The notes below the pieces were generated by a model, which searched no databases, was not told the origin of the DNA, and saw only the letters and a list, made by a program, of their open reading frames with translations. The translations under genes and the position numbers were made by a program. DNA of 64,000 nt from Rhodopirellula baltica (GTDB taxonomy: Bacteria > Planctomycetota > Planctomycetia > Pirellulales > Pirellulaceae): contig PPHI01000073.1 of the NCBI GenBank assembly GCA_002901265.1, forward strand, positions 62,001 through 126,000, written 5' to 3'. This document shows, in pieces, positions 11,001 through 18,656 of the stretch (its first letter is position 1; every line of letters starts with the position of its first letter).

Positions 11001-14000
11001 AATGACCAAATCAACGGACGATTCGACCGACGACGGTGTAAGCGACGAAGGCCAATCACGCCGAATCCAAAGATCGCCACGGGGAACGTTTTCCAAGACA
11101 TAGCTGCCGTCGATCCCGCTGACCGCCGAAGGCTCCGCGCTGTCCGGCAATCCGTTTTCGTTCAAGTCCGCATAGACCAAGATTCCTGCAAGAGGCGACT
11201 CACCGGGATCAAGTATCCCGTTGCGATTCGAGTCGAGGAATTGCTGTCCCGAGACGGTACGAATCGCGATGTCGATCCCAAAATCGTTGCCGGTGGATTG
11301 CTGGTCCAGACTTAGATCCAATCGGTGAGACGTATCGATGTAAACCCCAGCCGCGGCAGATCCTGGGATACAGTCCAGCGTTTCGGATTGCAAAACATTG
11401 CCAGTTCCATCAAGCGTCGAAATGTAACTGGGCGCGTCATGGGTAATGTAAACCTCGCCGTTCACACCAGCCAGTCCTTGCTGGCGCCTGCTGGCCGGAG
11501 GGATAGGGAAATCGCTCTGAATCAGTCCCGTCTGTGGATCAATCACCAAGACGTTGTCCGAGGCGTTGCGGGCAATCAGGTTAGTACCGTCAGCAGATTC
11601 GCCCAGTGAATAAAACAGATCAAGTTCCGCCGAGCTGTAGCCGGAATTTGCGTTCAGATCATCAATTCGCATCGTCCGTTGGGGCGACAGCGTTTCGAGG
11701 TCATACGCATAGATCGTGTCGTCGATGGATGCCATCAGATACAACGTGTCGCCGATAACGGCAGCACCATCCGGTGGGGAATTGGAGGTGTAGAAACGCT
11801 TCTGTTCTACCGTTTCGAACGTCAACGGATCGATTTTGATGATCCCGGGAGATTGGCCGTTGTAGTATCCGGCGGCGTAGAGGAATTCGCCATCGAACGC
11901 TAACGCACTATCGGCGACGTAATCTTTTAGCGGTCCCGTCACGAAGTTATCGCGGAGTGCAATTCCCGTTGTCGGGTCGACCTGCTGAATTTGATTTGAA
12001 CCGTGCATCACATAAACCTGCGTTTCTTCCACGCGTGGTGATGTGACCTCGGCTTCTTGGGCTAGAAGTATCCGAACGCGAGTTTGCCCTGGAAGAACGT
12101 CGAGAATTTCATAGCTGCCATCAGCCGCTGATGTGTCCGCAGGCTCACCGGGATCGAATTGTCCGTTGTTGTTCACATCAACATAGGCAGTCGCGCCGGC
12201 GAACGCCGTTTCACCTTGGTCTTGAATGCCGTTCCCGTTGGCGTCGGCATAGACCGTTCCTGAAATTTTCGTCAGGTTGATATGAGCCGCGAAATCAACC
12301 GCTGCTTGGGAATCAGGAACGGTTAGTTCGACAAGCTGTGACGATTGACTGGTGATCGCCCATCCGGGGCGATGTTCAACCGTGACGCGGTGGTAGCCGA
12401 GATCAAGCCGATCAAATTGATAGGCTCCCGTCGCCGCATCGGAGACGGTGTAGCGTTCCGCCGGATCGCGAACGCCATTGAGGTTTTCATCGAGGAAGAC
12501 AATCCATCCTTCAAGTCCGTCATCGCCAACGTCACGAAGTCCGTCCCCGTTTTGATCCTCGAACACCGTCCCACTGAGTTGGGTTTGATTTGCGACAAGC
12601 CCGAGATTGAATACTTCTACTTGATCGATGGAGTCGTAGTAACGCGTTGTGACCGGATCGGTCGTGGGAAACCAACTGTCGTTTGGATCGAATCGAAAGA
12701 CTGCGAATTCCGAATCTGGAGGAACGTTGTCGAATTGAAGCGATGCGATTTCGTAGGTTCCATCCGATGCCGAGAATGCGTTGGATTCGTAGCTGTCAAA
12801 GGCTTGGTTGAGGTTCGAATCACGATAAAGTCGCTGCCCTTCGATTCCGGGCTCACCTGTGTCTTGAACGCCGTTCTGGTTCAGGTCTTCGAACACGACG
12901 CCGCGAACCGCAGTGTTATTTTTTTGGGCAGGCACATCGACAACAAGCGGCCCGTCACCATAGCCAAGTTCCACCGTCACGGGAAAATCGGGAGAGCTGA
13001 CGTAGGTTGACCAGTTGTCTTCCACCACCAGACCATACGTGCCTAGCGGAACATCGTTGAAAGTGAAAACCCCGCTTTGATCGCCCGGCAGCTCTGGATT
13101 GTCGGCCAACACGCGTTGCCGCGGTTCGCTTAAATCGCGATTCCCATCGCCATCAATATCCAGGAAGATGTCAGCCAAGATGGCGGGCGGTTCGCCAACA
13201 TCACGGACACCGTTGTCATTGAGATCGTCAAAGATCACGCCCGTGATGGTTCGAACAGGGTTGCGTACAACAGTGACGACGGTTGAGTCGGTGAAACTGC
13301 CGTTATCGAGGCCCGAACCGCCAAGCGACACCTCGTTCCCGCCGACAATGCTGTCGTCATCATCCAAAACCAGTTGTAAGGTCCCGTCACCCTGGCCGGC
13401 ATCGACGGTCACCGTGAAGGTATCACTTAGTCCGTCTGGCGTGATCGACACGATCGAAGCGCCAGTCACACCGCCGGAAAGCAAACTGAAGTCACTCGAA
13501 TCCACTCCAATAACGGGCGTATCAAACGTCAATTGATACTCAAGCGATCCATTTCCCAACGGACCTTCGCCGAGGAATAAGTCGCTCGTTGACAGACCTA
13601 TTACAGATGGCGCCTCATCGTCCAGGACAGCTACTGAATCTTTGGCGCTGATGAAACCTTGTTCCAAATTGATTCGCGCGACGCGGAAGTCATCGCCCCA
13701 GCCAGACAACACCACAAGGTTTTCATTGGCATCGAGTTCTGAATCGAATGCCCGTCGGGCCGAATAGACGCTGGCTTGATAGTCAAGCGATCCGTCGCCG
13801 GTAAAGCTTTGGTCGAGCGATCCATCACCGTTGTGGCGTGTAACAATGATCGAATTTTCTGTTCCGCCGGCGTAGCCCGACGACACGATCTTGCCGCTTT
13901 CAGTGATATGGAACGACGTCAGTGTGTGGCTGAACGAATCGAAATGAAAGGTACTGACGAGACCATTGAGTCCGAATGTTGAATCAAGTGCACCGTCTGG

Positions 14001-16883
14001 CATCACCCTTGCCAAACCGAACTTCGTCAGAGTTCCTGCGACGGTCCCGCCGAGCACGATTCGATTTTCATGATCGATTTCGATTGAATCGAGATAGAAG
14101 TCATCAGCGAAATCGATGGTTGCGACACCGGACTCGCCGAATGACTCGTCGATCACGCCTTCCGAATTGGTTTTGACGAGGGTGGTGACCCCGCTTATCG
14201 ATCCGGCAATTAGCAAGTCACCGTTTGGCAAAGATTTGATCGACGTCCCCGTAGAACTGATCGAGTCAAACGTACGGATTCCTGATGGGCCAAAACTTGT
14301 GTCTGGCAGACCATCGGCCGTCACACGCAGTACCTTCAAACGGACGGTGCCGCTGATTCGGAGTGAAGCAAGGATACTGCCATCGTTTGAGAAAGCTAAA
14401 TCAGACACGCCGACGCCGTTGACGCCAGAAACGTTCGCAATGCCGTCGTTTCCGAAACTACTGTCTGGTGTGCCATCGGCATTGAAGCGGACGACGTATG
14501 CCCTCAAGGTTCCGGATCCGAACTTCCCACCGACAACAATCTTGCCATCGGGTTGAATCAAGACTGCGGTCGGCACTGGATAGGAGTTCGACATGGCAAT
14601 CGATGCCAGGCCGCCGGTGCCGAATGACGGATCGGGAGAACCATCCGGCAGCATTCTCGACACGCTGAATTGGTTGAGCGTGCGATCTTCAGCAACGGCG
14701 ACGATCTTGCCGTCCTCCTGGACCGCGATCGCAGCGGTGGGCGGTTGGACTCGCATTCCAAGTCCAGTCGCCGCAAATCCGTCGTCACCAAAGAATCGGT
14801 CCAGGCCGCCGGAGGACTCCGTTAACGTGGACGCCGTGACCGTGACCGTTTGTGTACCATCGAACAGCGAATCGTCAATCACATCGATCGGAACCGAGAT
14901 CGATTGTTGTCCGGCTGGTATCGACACGGATGCAGGAACTTGCAGTTCGCTAGTGTCGCTGCTGGAAAGCAGGACATCGACGACCTCTCCGGTTTGCAAG
15001 TCATGCGAAACGACAACATTGGTCGCCGCTGGGCCAGCCGACTCGGAAAGCGAATCAGTCTCGATTGTCGCCGTCAAAGCAAACGTTTGGAACGTTGCCT
15101 CGTAACTCGGTGATCCCCACCCCGGGCCGACACCGACGCCGGTGAAAGGGTTGCCGATCGCATCGACAATCGTATTGTCATCGTTGATGAAAAGCTGCAA
15201 CGTTCCGGTGCCACCCAAAACGGTCCCCGTGACGAAGTACTCATTGCCTGAACCGCTGACCGCATCAATGCGTGCTGACAGATCGCCGCGCGTTGAAAGC
15301 AGAAAGTCACTGACATCAACGCCGGTAACTTGCGAATCGAACACAACCTGAAAAGCAAACGTTCCCGAATCGATCGGCGCATCGCCGACCAACGAACTCG
15401 AATCAAGCGTCGGAAAACGCGTATCCACCGTATACGCAGGGTGACCGATCGAGTCGGCTGCCAGTTGATGTCCGGCAAGGTCCGTCAGCGTTTGGCCAGC
15501 CAACAAACTGACTGTGACGGTTCCCTCGTAATTGAGAACCGAAAGCCACACACGTTTCTCGCTAGGTGAAATCGACTCAATCGATTGCACGAAAGGGTTC
15601 GGCATTGACGACGCAACGATCGCGATGTCGGCTGTCGAGAAGTTGTTGATCGGCGCGCTAAAGGTGACCAGGAACGGTACCAGATCCGAGTTTGTCGGCG
15701 AGACTTGTTCGGGTTGCACGCTGACCACTGTCGGGGCAGTTCGATCGATTTGCCAGACACTACCGCCGGCGTCCATCGTCTCGGGGACGTTGCCAGCCAA
15801 ATCGGTCACGTTGGACAACGGGTTCACGAAGCGAAGGTACAACAACCCGTCGCCGGTGCCAGTGTCCAACGTCAGCGTGTAATCCGCGCCGCTGCCATCG
15901 ACTTGAGTCACCGACATTCCCGCGATGGTGCTTTCGGGGCCCGTGGTAAATAGTTCAAAGTTTTCTGCTTGAACGCCAACCATCGGTTCAGCAAATGACA
16001 CCTGATACTGGACCGTCTGTGCGCTGCTGTAACCGCTTCCAATCACCGTCGCGGTCAATGGTGTCGCGATGCTGCGATCGATCGTAACGACGCCGGATGA
16101 CTGGGCTGAGCTTACCGCATTGCCAGCCAGGTCCGTGATGGTTGCCGTCGGTGCAGCCGACAACATGATTGTTCCGTTACCGACGCCGGTATTGACCGAC
16201 ACGGTGAAGTGATCAGCACTGCCAGTAATCGAGCTGATCGATGCCCCACTGAGTCCTGTGGTGGTCAGCTCAAAATCATCAGCGGCTACCCCGACAACGG
16301 CCTCGCTAAATTGCACAACAAAATCGATCGAATTCTGATTCGTCAGACTGGGCGATTGTTCTTGAATTGCCACGATCGTTGGAACAACATTGTCGACCGT
16401 GTACGTTTCACCCGATAGGAACGAACCGTCGCGGTTCCCCGACGTCCCTGAACCTCCTAACGGTTTATTGCCATCGAGAATCGAATCGTCGTCGATCAAG
16501 TTCAGCTTCAACGTGCCCTCACCGACGCCTGTGTTCAAAGTCACGACATAGCTCGAACCGCTACCAGTCAAGGACGCAAACGATGGATCGGTCAGCCCAG
16601 TGGATTCGATTTGAAAGTCGCCAGGGTCACCCGTTGAAGGCAGGTTCACACCGGTGACCGATGCGTCAAAGTTGACTTCGAACGCAACTTGATTGGTGGT
16701 ATTCGGGTTGGCATCGATCGCAAGAATGGACACGACATCCGGTCCCGGGCCGGCGAGCAAGTGTCGTGGTTCGAGACTCTCAAATCGGCGTTTGAATCGA
16801 CCCGTCTTAGCCGCTTGAAGCTGGTTCGAAAAACGCTGCCGCTTTGTTTTTCGCAGTGAACAACGACTGTGCCTGTATCCCAT
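5004..16883 (-). CDS. giant secreted surface protein: LEPR signal, SdrD-B/propeller repeats, dockerin
   Basis: About 3,959 residues from the ATG at 16883 (preceded by GAGAAAG); a TTG 177 bp upstream is a less likely start. Domains in order: basic N-terminus with FESLEPRHLLA near residues 34-44, the planctomycete LEPR export signal; five Big-like repeats to about 595; a Calx-beta domain (about 598-690); seven delta-60 repeats (xDxSFGxxG) to about 1080; a sixth Big-like repeat; then ten SdrD-B/Cna-B-like units with Ca-binding DxNxNG loops. From the fourth unit on each is followed by a propeller-like stretch of about 250 residues, giving six composite modules. It ends with a cadherin-like domain (about 3670-3775), a beta domain and a two-loop dockerin (GDVNGDRSVNGTDFLFF; DYNQDGTVNGTDYLYF). 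A role in adhesion, or binding to a cohesin-bearing partner, is inferred. Confidence 0.93.
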   Translation of the reverse strand: MGYRHSRCSLRKTKRQRFSNQLQAAKTGRFKRRFESLEPRHLLAGPGPDVVSILAIDANPNTTNQVAFEVNFDASVTGVNLPSTGDPGDFQIESTGLTDPSFASLTGSGSSYVVTLNTGVGEGTLKLNLIDDDSILDGNKPLGGSGTSGNRDGSFLSGETYTVDNVVPTIVAIQEQSPSLTNQNSIDFVVQFSEAVVGVAADDFELTTTGLSGASISSITGSADHFTVSVNTGVGNGTIMLSAAPTATITDLAGNAVSSAQSSGVVTIDRSIATPLTATVIGSGYSSAQTVQYQVSFAEPMVGVQAENFELFTTGPESTIAGMSVTQVDGSGADYTLTLDTGTGDGLLYLRFVNPLSNVTDLAGNVPETMDAGGSVWQIDRTAPTVVSVQPEQVSPTNSDLVPFLVTFSAPINNFSTADIAIVASSMPNPFVQSIESISPSEKRVWLSVLNYEGTVTVSLLAGQTLTDLAGHQLAADSIGHPAYTVDTRFPTLDSSSLVGDAPIDSGTFAFQVVFDSQVTGVDVSDFLLSTRGDLSARIDAVSGSGNEYFVTGTVLGGTGTLQLFINDDNTIVDAIGNPFTGVGVGPGWGSPSYEATFQTFALTATIETDSLSESAGPAATNVVVSHDLQTGEVVDVLLSSSDTSELQVPASVSIPAGQQSISVPIDVIDDSLFDGTQTVTVTASTLTESSGGLDRFFGDDGFAATGLGMRVQPPTAAIAVQEDGKIVAVAEDRTLNQFSVSRMLPDGSPDPSFGTGGLASIAMSNSYPVPTAVLIQPDGKIVVGGKFGSGTLRAYVVRFNADGTPDSSFGNDGIANVSGVNGVGVSDLAFSNDGSILASLRISGTVRLKVLRVTADGLPDTSFGPSGIRTFDSISSTGTSIKSLPNGDLLIAGSISGVTTLVKTNSEGVIDESFGESGVATIDFADDFYLDSIEIDHENRIVLGGTVAGTLTKFGLARVMPDGALDSTFGLNGLVSTFHFDSFSHTLTSFHITESGKIVSSGYAGGTENSIIVTRHNGDGSLDQSFTGDGSLDYQASVYSARRAFDSELDANENLVVLSGWGDDFRVARINLEQGFISAKDSVAVLDDEAPSVIGLSTSDLFLGEGPLGNGSLEYQLTFDTPVIGVDSSDFSLLSGGVTGASIVSITPDGLSDTFTVTVDAGQGDGTLQLVLDDDDSIVGGNEVSLGGSGLDNGSFTDSTVVTVVRNPVRTITGVIFDDLNDNGVRDVGEPPAILADIFLDIDGDGNRDLSEPRQRVLADNPELPGDQSGVFTFNDVPLGTYGLVVEDNWSTYVSSPDFPVTVELGYGDGPLVVDVPAQKNNTAVRGVVFEDLNQNGVQDTGEPGIEGQRLYRDSNLNQAFDSYESNAFSASDGTYEIASLQFDNVPPDSEFAVFRFDPNDSWFPTTDPVTTRYYDSIDQVEVFNLGLVANQTQLSGTVFEDQNGDGLRDVGDDGLEGWIVFLDENLNGVRDPAERYTVSDAATGAYQFDRLDLGYHRVTVEHRPGWAITSQSSQLVELTVPDSQAAVDFAAHINLTKISGTVYADANGNGIQDQGETAFAGATAYVDVNNNGQFDPGEPADTSAADGSYEILDVLPGQTRVRILLAQEAEVTSPRVEETQVYVMHGSNQIQQVDPTTGIALRDNFVTGPLKDYVADSALAFDGEFLYAAGYYNGQSPGIIKIDPLTFETVEQKRFYTSNSPPDGAAVIGDTLYLMASIDDTIYAYDLETLSPQRTMRIDDLNANSGYSSAELDLFYSLGESADGTNLIARNASDNVLVIDPQTGLIQSDFPIPPASRRQQGLAGVNGEVYITHDAPSYISTLDGTGNVLQSETLDCIPGSAAAGVYIDTSHRLDLSLDQQSTGNDFGIDIAIRTVSGQQFLDSNRNGILDPGESPLAGILVYADLNENGLPDSAEPSAVSGIDGSYVLENVPRGDLWIRRDWPSSLTPSSVESSVDLVIASNDVSDPADPDRRILALNQYDPITGESIGVVQTQIESIWPNRTTTDGRYLYTIDNTRKVLIQLTPQGGLVREIPVPMLSTGGIPYSQGPAVINDTVYWITGYEFKIRTVDPRTGELTNERPITIAPSMQSTLSSVPPSGVITESPDGNFIWMFVNQQSRVLVLDPTTAEIIGDFDYPFTAQTLWSASTFNDEVYLRNQESNGDIWVFDQNQTLVRELDTPYIDGFVVATFDEFGTPISGTTDVLLDHGYLSLAATISGVVGNDTNSNGVIEAGETTVAGATVFLDVNGNGWPDSGEASVVTGTDGAYTFEDISPGSHQVSVLPPVGYRASDVYTPEGRLFGVELYQDSNSPTGLSAEFWEFDPQDGDVLQHVLTDIPLRNGEISLAFDGTRLLLVDNADDMIYQLTTDGQLISSLHLGELIEHPPISGPAYSPVDDLGPAFIGGSVFTVRRGVFGSLTLAEYDVATNQFIGERPVTLQYPVTHAAEAPYAVSAVTESIDGQSILIGTSDDQWFDLDPVTAIATFAPAPQPLGALEEIGAATLGQELFVADTNFNVSVFNDQSQLLRSFAVPHRQYSLAAGEHRVAKAMVNAGSQQDFSVVSTRSNVSGTVFVGGAPGAADVEVYLDLNQNGMLDQGEPTQITDQTGAYTFGDVLPGEYVVNVVPPENTVVSANTNPVTELFAYIGRPDANSVIQQLDPKTGKILNEFPSPYPQDQWVGLAADMNWLFLVRNHTLDFLSKSTGQVERSIALPIGFDDGLAVLGNRAFVSHSGTDAIAVVDLARQRIDAIWDLSVINEGVPGNYDIDGVLSESANGNELLVGLSSGDVLAVDPFNGSIRSTFANINMGSGAAGAGGEWFEFGFSQNNQFVVYDVRNASGEIVRRLPVFGEGSLGGLAAIRTQATTFPLRVKAEIDQTNVDFNLAPSTRTVTGIQFLDANENQTFDAGDSPLEGLTVFADYNGNGHRDAGEPFAVSDATGAYAIENVPFGFHIIDTEPTPGSVPVAIAPAVESIVGVSRVNGPTDSGYVLELLRIFPGEYGTTINSVVTETEVLSAESVTQIGNRLLVVDNGRRVLLQVALDGSLVSETPLPQYFNGGLIRGYSLAVIDQTPYLLGTGAGVLMRFDMFTQQLYGARMITAFEDPSQSNPLDLSTTMTESIDGKSLVVFSRFDDRVFVIDPKTARITSVKHVPVTDGWVYSAAIIGNQYAVTAQSFVSGRLMLDENFDFVESSDALFSNGLTGGSYLQTGTPLLVSALTPTVLNQAHRSTHGIIAGVVRRDINGDGIVDTGETVADAVVFLDTNGNDLQDPDEAWTQTDAGGGYSFDSLLPGDYRIRVVSPDRVIASEPRVELFSIEQPTGSPTVIHQHDPYSGSILRTFDAPGIDTSSPGLALDDHGLYYSTREGVWMLDRITGATKAFIELPQGNHGGMTVLGGDLYVLDRSLGTITRIDVEGGSVVQTLDIDALNQDVQFTSGNLSTTLDGTRLYTRNAFGVGYIIDPETGIVEERLSVPSGGVALASAAGEFYSSYQNAISVETLTGLTLRFLGIGYQTDGLAADLSDVAYHTASVYPDAEFANLDFQLVDQRIDPITTLSGTVWQDDNRNGNLDSNELGLAGQTVYLDLNGDGLLNTNEPTQTTADDDPATPWNELGTYQFTELAPGQPLGAGSLIVRTVVPPSWQLTAPSSGDHAVSLSLPTIKSGLDFGLAPQHSPSDILLSQVSVNENTDTSAADLLFATLSALDQDPNDSHTFELVSGNGDADNTDFLIDGNGLRFRQNTVLDYEFKPSYSIRVRVTDTAGLSFEKAIQVDVNNLIEIDKADVTINDGSGQRSQVQSVTVEFDTDVILEDGAITVHRRGTNGGLVGTIISPSSGTPSRTFVLAFEGAFAEYGSLVDGNFELRVDAAKIVSVDGFGLDANRDGLAGDDFVFGDQESDQFFRFYGDVNGDRSVNGTDFLFFRGTYAKSSGQPGFDDRFDYNQDGTVNGTDYLYFRGQYGKKLLF

Positions 16884-17286
16884 CTTTCTCACACCGCCTT
16901 TGATACGCCTGTTAAGCACCCAATAGGGTGTGCAGACTACCCTAGACGAGGATACAGATGGGCTACTCCGCACATGTTCAGTGGTGATATCCGCTAAAAA
17001 GTTCTGCGCCCGTAAGCAATCACGCCGGACGGTGGCGGGATATCGCCATCCAGGGTCCAAGATCTGCGTTCAAGAAGCGAAGCGGTCGTCGGTTGGGTCG
17101 CTACGGAGCTGTGGGAGTGACTCGTTTCTGGTTGCGTAAAAAGTCGACGCATTCGCCACGAGATCACCAAGATCGGAACGGTAATTGCGAACCAAAAGTA
17201 GTGACGCAGCAAGACTGCCAAAGCACACGCCGTTAACCAATGCAAGTTGTTCGGCGGATTTGATGGACGAAAGGAGGATCACTGCA
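16884..17286. other. 403-bp divergent intergenic region
   Basis: Lies between the giant surface-protein gene (minus) and the TM2 gene (plus) and must hold both promoters. On the minus strand GAACTTTTTAGCGG (16991-17004) is 108 bp from the giant gene's start and matches elements seen upstream of other genes here. AAAGGAGG at 17270-17277 is a strong ribosome-binding site for the TM2 gene. I see no RNA gene in it. Confidence 0.6.
16991..17004 (-). promoter_or_regulatory. A/T-tract element ending in CGG, upstream of the giant gene
   Basis: Reads GAACTTTTTAGCGG on the minus strand, 108 bp before the giant gene's ATG. It resembles the elements at 25011-25028, 28286-28303 and 29905-29918. The function is a guess: promoter spacer, UP element or protein site. 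Confidence 0.3.
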
Positions 17287-17739
17287 ATGCAAACTTATCC
17301 AGACGCATACCGCGCTTCGCCAACCGAGATGGCATCGGTGTCACCACCGACGCACTTGGACGTTGCCGCGTATCTGTATTGGATCCTCGGTATCTTTGGA
17401 GCCCACCGGTTTTACTTGGGCAAACCAATCTCCGGTACGATCTATTTTTTCACAGGCGGCTTATTATTGATCGGTTGGATCGTCGACTTGTTCTTGATTC
17501 CTGCGATGGTGCACGAGGCAAAACAAAGGTACCGACCCGGCTGGATTGACTACACACTCGCCTGGGTGTTGTTTACCTTCCTGGGCGTCTTTGGCGTCCA
17601 CCGCATCTATATGGGCAAGGTGTTTAGCGGGGTGTTGTACTTGTTGACCGGTGGCCTGCTTGGCATCGGTGTCGTGTACGACTTGCTGACCTTGAACAGT
17701 CAAATTGACGAGCTTAACCGTTCTGGAAACTCGTATTGA
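17287..17739 (+). CDS. TM2 domain protein with two TM2-like units
   Basis: A 150-residue membrane protein. The ATG at 17287 is fixed by a strong ribosome-binding site (AAAGGAGG, 9 bp away). Two similar units are visible: AAYLYWILGIFGAHRFYLGK with a following TGGLLLIGWIVDLF, then TLAWVLFTFLGVFGVHRIYM with TGGLLGIGVVYDLL. Each has the TM2 pattern of two helices joined by a short GxHRFYxGK loop, so four helices in all. TM2 proteins are small membrane proteins of unsettled function. It is convergent with the ExbB-like gene, with 51 bp between stops. The duplication within one chain is the notable point; many TM2 proteins have one unit. Confidence 0.9.
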   Translation: MQTYPDAYRASPTEMASVSPPTHLDVAAYLYWILGIFGAHRFYLGKPISGTIYFFTGGLLLIGWIVDLFLIPAMVHEAKQRYRPGWIDYTLAWVLFTFLGVFGVHRIYMGKVFSGVLYLLTGGLLGIGVVYDLLTLNSQIDELNRSGNSY

Positions 17740-17790
17740 TAAGTACGGGGGACGCCGTGATGCGTTGTGATTCGCCGTGATGCGTGGCGC

Positions 17791-18579
17791 TCACTGACCG
17801 CTGGGCTTCATCGGTTTTGGCGGGGCGACCTGTTTTGTCGGTCGCCGTTTAATGGGCGCGAGCGCGTGCTGCGATTGAAAAGCGACGTCCGCGATCAGAC
17901 TGTCGACTCGATTGCGGGCAATCGCATAGGCGGCCAGCGATGGAATGGCAACGACAAGTCCGCCAACCGTTGTAACGAGTGCCTGGTAGATGCCTTCGGC
18001 AAGGTCGCCCGCACCGGCTGCACCGCGCGTTGTTGCCACTTGCTGGAATGCGAAGATCATCCCGGTAACGGTTCCCAGTAGTCCGACCATTGGGGCGATG
18101 TTCCCAATGACGGAAAGATACTCAATTCGCCGCATCATTCGCGAAGACTGTTCGGCGAGGGCATCTTCGACAGACTTTTCAACTTGCAACCAACCGAAGT
18201 CCATCTCGGCTAGACCGCTCAGCAGAACGACACTGAGCACACTGGGCTCTCTGCGGCACGCCGCGTCGGCTTCGGCAAGCCGCGAGGTCAACAGTGCTTG
18301 ACGGACGGTTTCGCTCAATCCATCGGGAAGGACTTCACCGCGGCGCAGCGTCATGACTTGATCAAACACGAGGTAGGATGCAAAAAAGCTAAGCCCGAGC
18401 AGCACGATCAGGATCAAAGCCCCGGTAATTCCGCCGCTCAAGAGAATGTCCGACCAGCCGGCGGGTTCGGCATCAGCACCGTGACCTTGCCACGCCAAAA
18501 ACGTCGCCGGAAGCGCGGTCCATGTGGAAACGAAATTGGTGTGGAAGTAATTGATGGTTGCGTTGCAGAATTGGATCAT
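17791..18579 (-). CDS. MotA/TolQ/ExbB proton channel family protein
   Basis: A 262-residue inner-membrane protein with the family's three-helix plan: first helix around GALILIVLLGLSFFASYLVF, a long cytoplasmic region (RRIEYLSVIGNIAPM), then a second helix with GLLGTVTGMIFAF and a third (GGLVVAIPSLAAYAIARN). The GLLGTVTGM motif is a hallmark of ExbB/TolQ. These proteins normally form pentamers with ExbD/TolR and use the proton gradient to drive outer-membrane work. No ExbD/TolR gene is adjacent, so it is an orphan here. It is the last gene of a four-gene minus-strand run, 77 bp after the second GTPase-like gene. The C-terminus is a short basic Pro/Lys tail. Confidence 0.9.
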   Translation of the reverse strand: MIQFCNATINYFHTNFVSTWTALPATFLAWQGHGADAEPAGWSDILLSGGITGALILIVLLGLSFFASYLVFDQVMTLRRGEVLPDGLSETVRQALLTSRLAEADAACRREPSVLSVVLLSGLAEMDFGWLQVEKSVEDALAEQSSRMMRRIEYLSVIGNIAPMVGLLGTVTGMIFAFQQVATTRGAAGAGDLAEGIYQALVTTVGGLVVAIPSLAAYAIARNRVDSLIADVAFQSQHALAPIKRRPTKQVAPPKPMKPSGQ

Positions 18580-18656
18580 CGTCGGTTCGTCAGAACGGGA
18601 GGTCGACGGATTGGCAGCCTGTTGATGTTCGCAGTCTATCGCAGGATGCCGATCGG

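Noticed and set aside
5004-17060. longer form of the giant protein starting at a TTG at 17060
   Set aside because: The extra 59 residues are not signal-like; the ATG at 16883 has a ribosome-binding site and gives the usual LEPR N-terminus.
17753-17788. short direct repeat CGCCGTGATGCGT after the TM2 gene
   Set aside because: Only two copies 20 bp apart; no known function and probably chance slippage.
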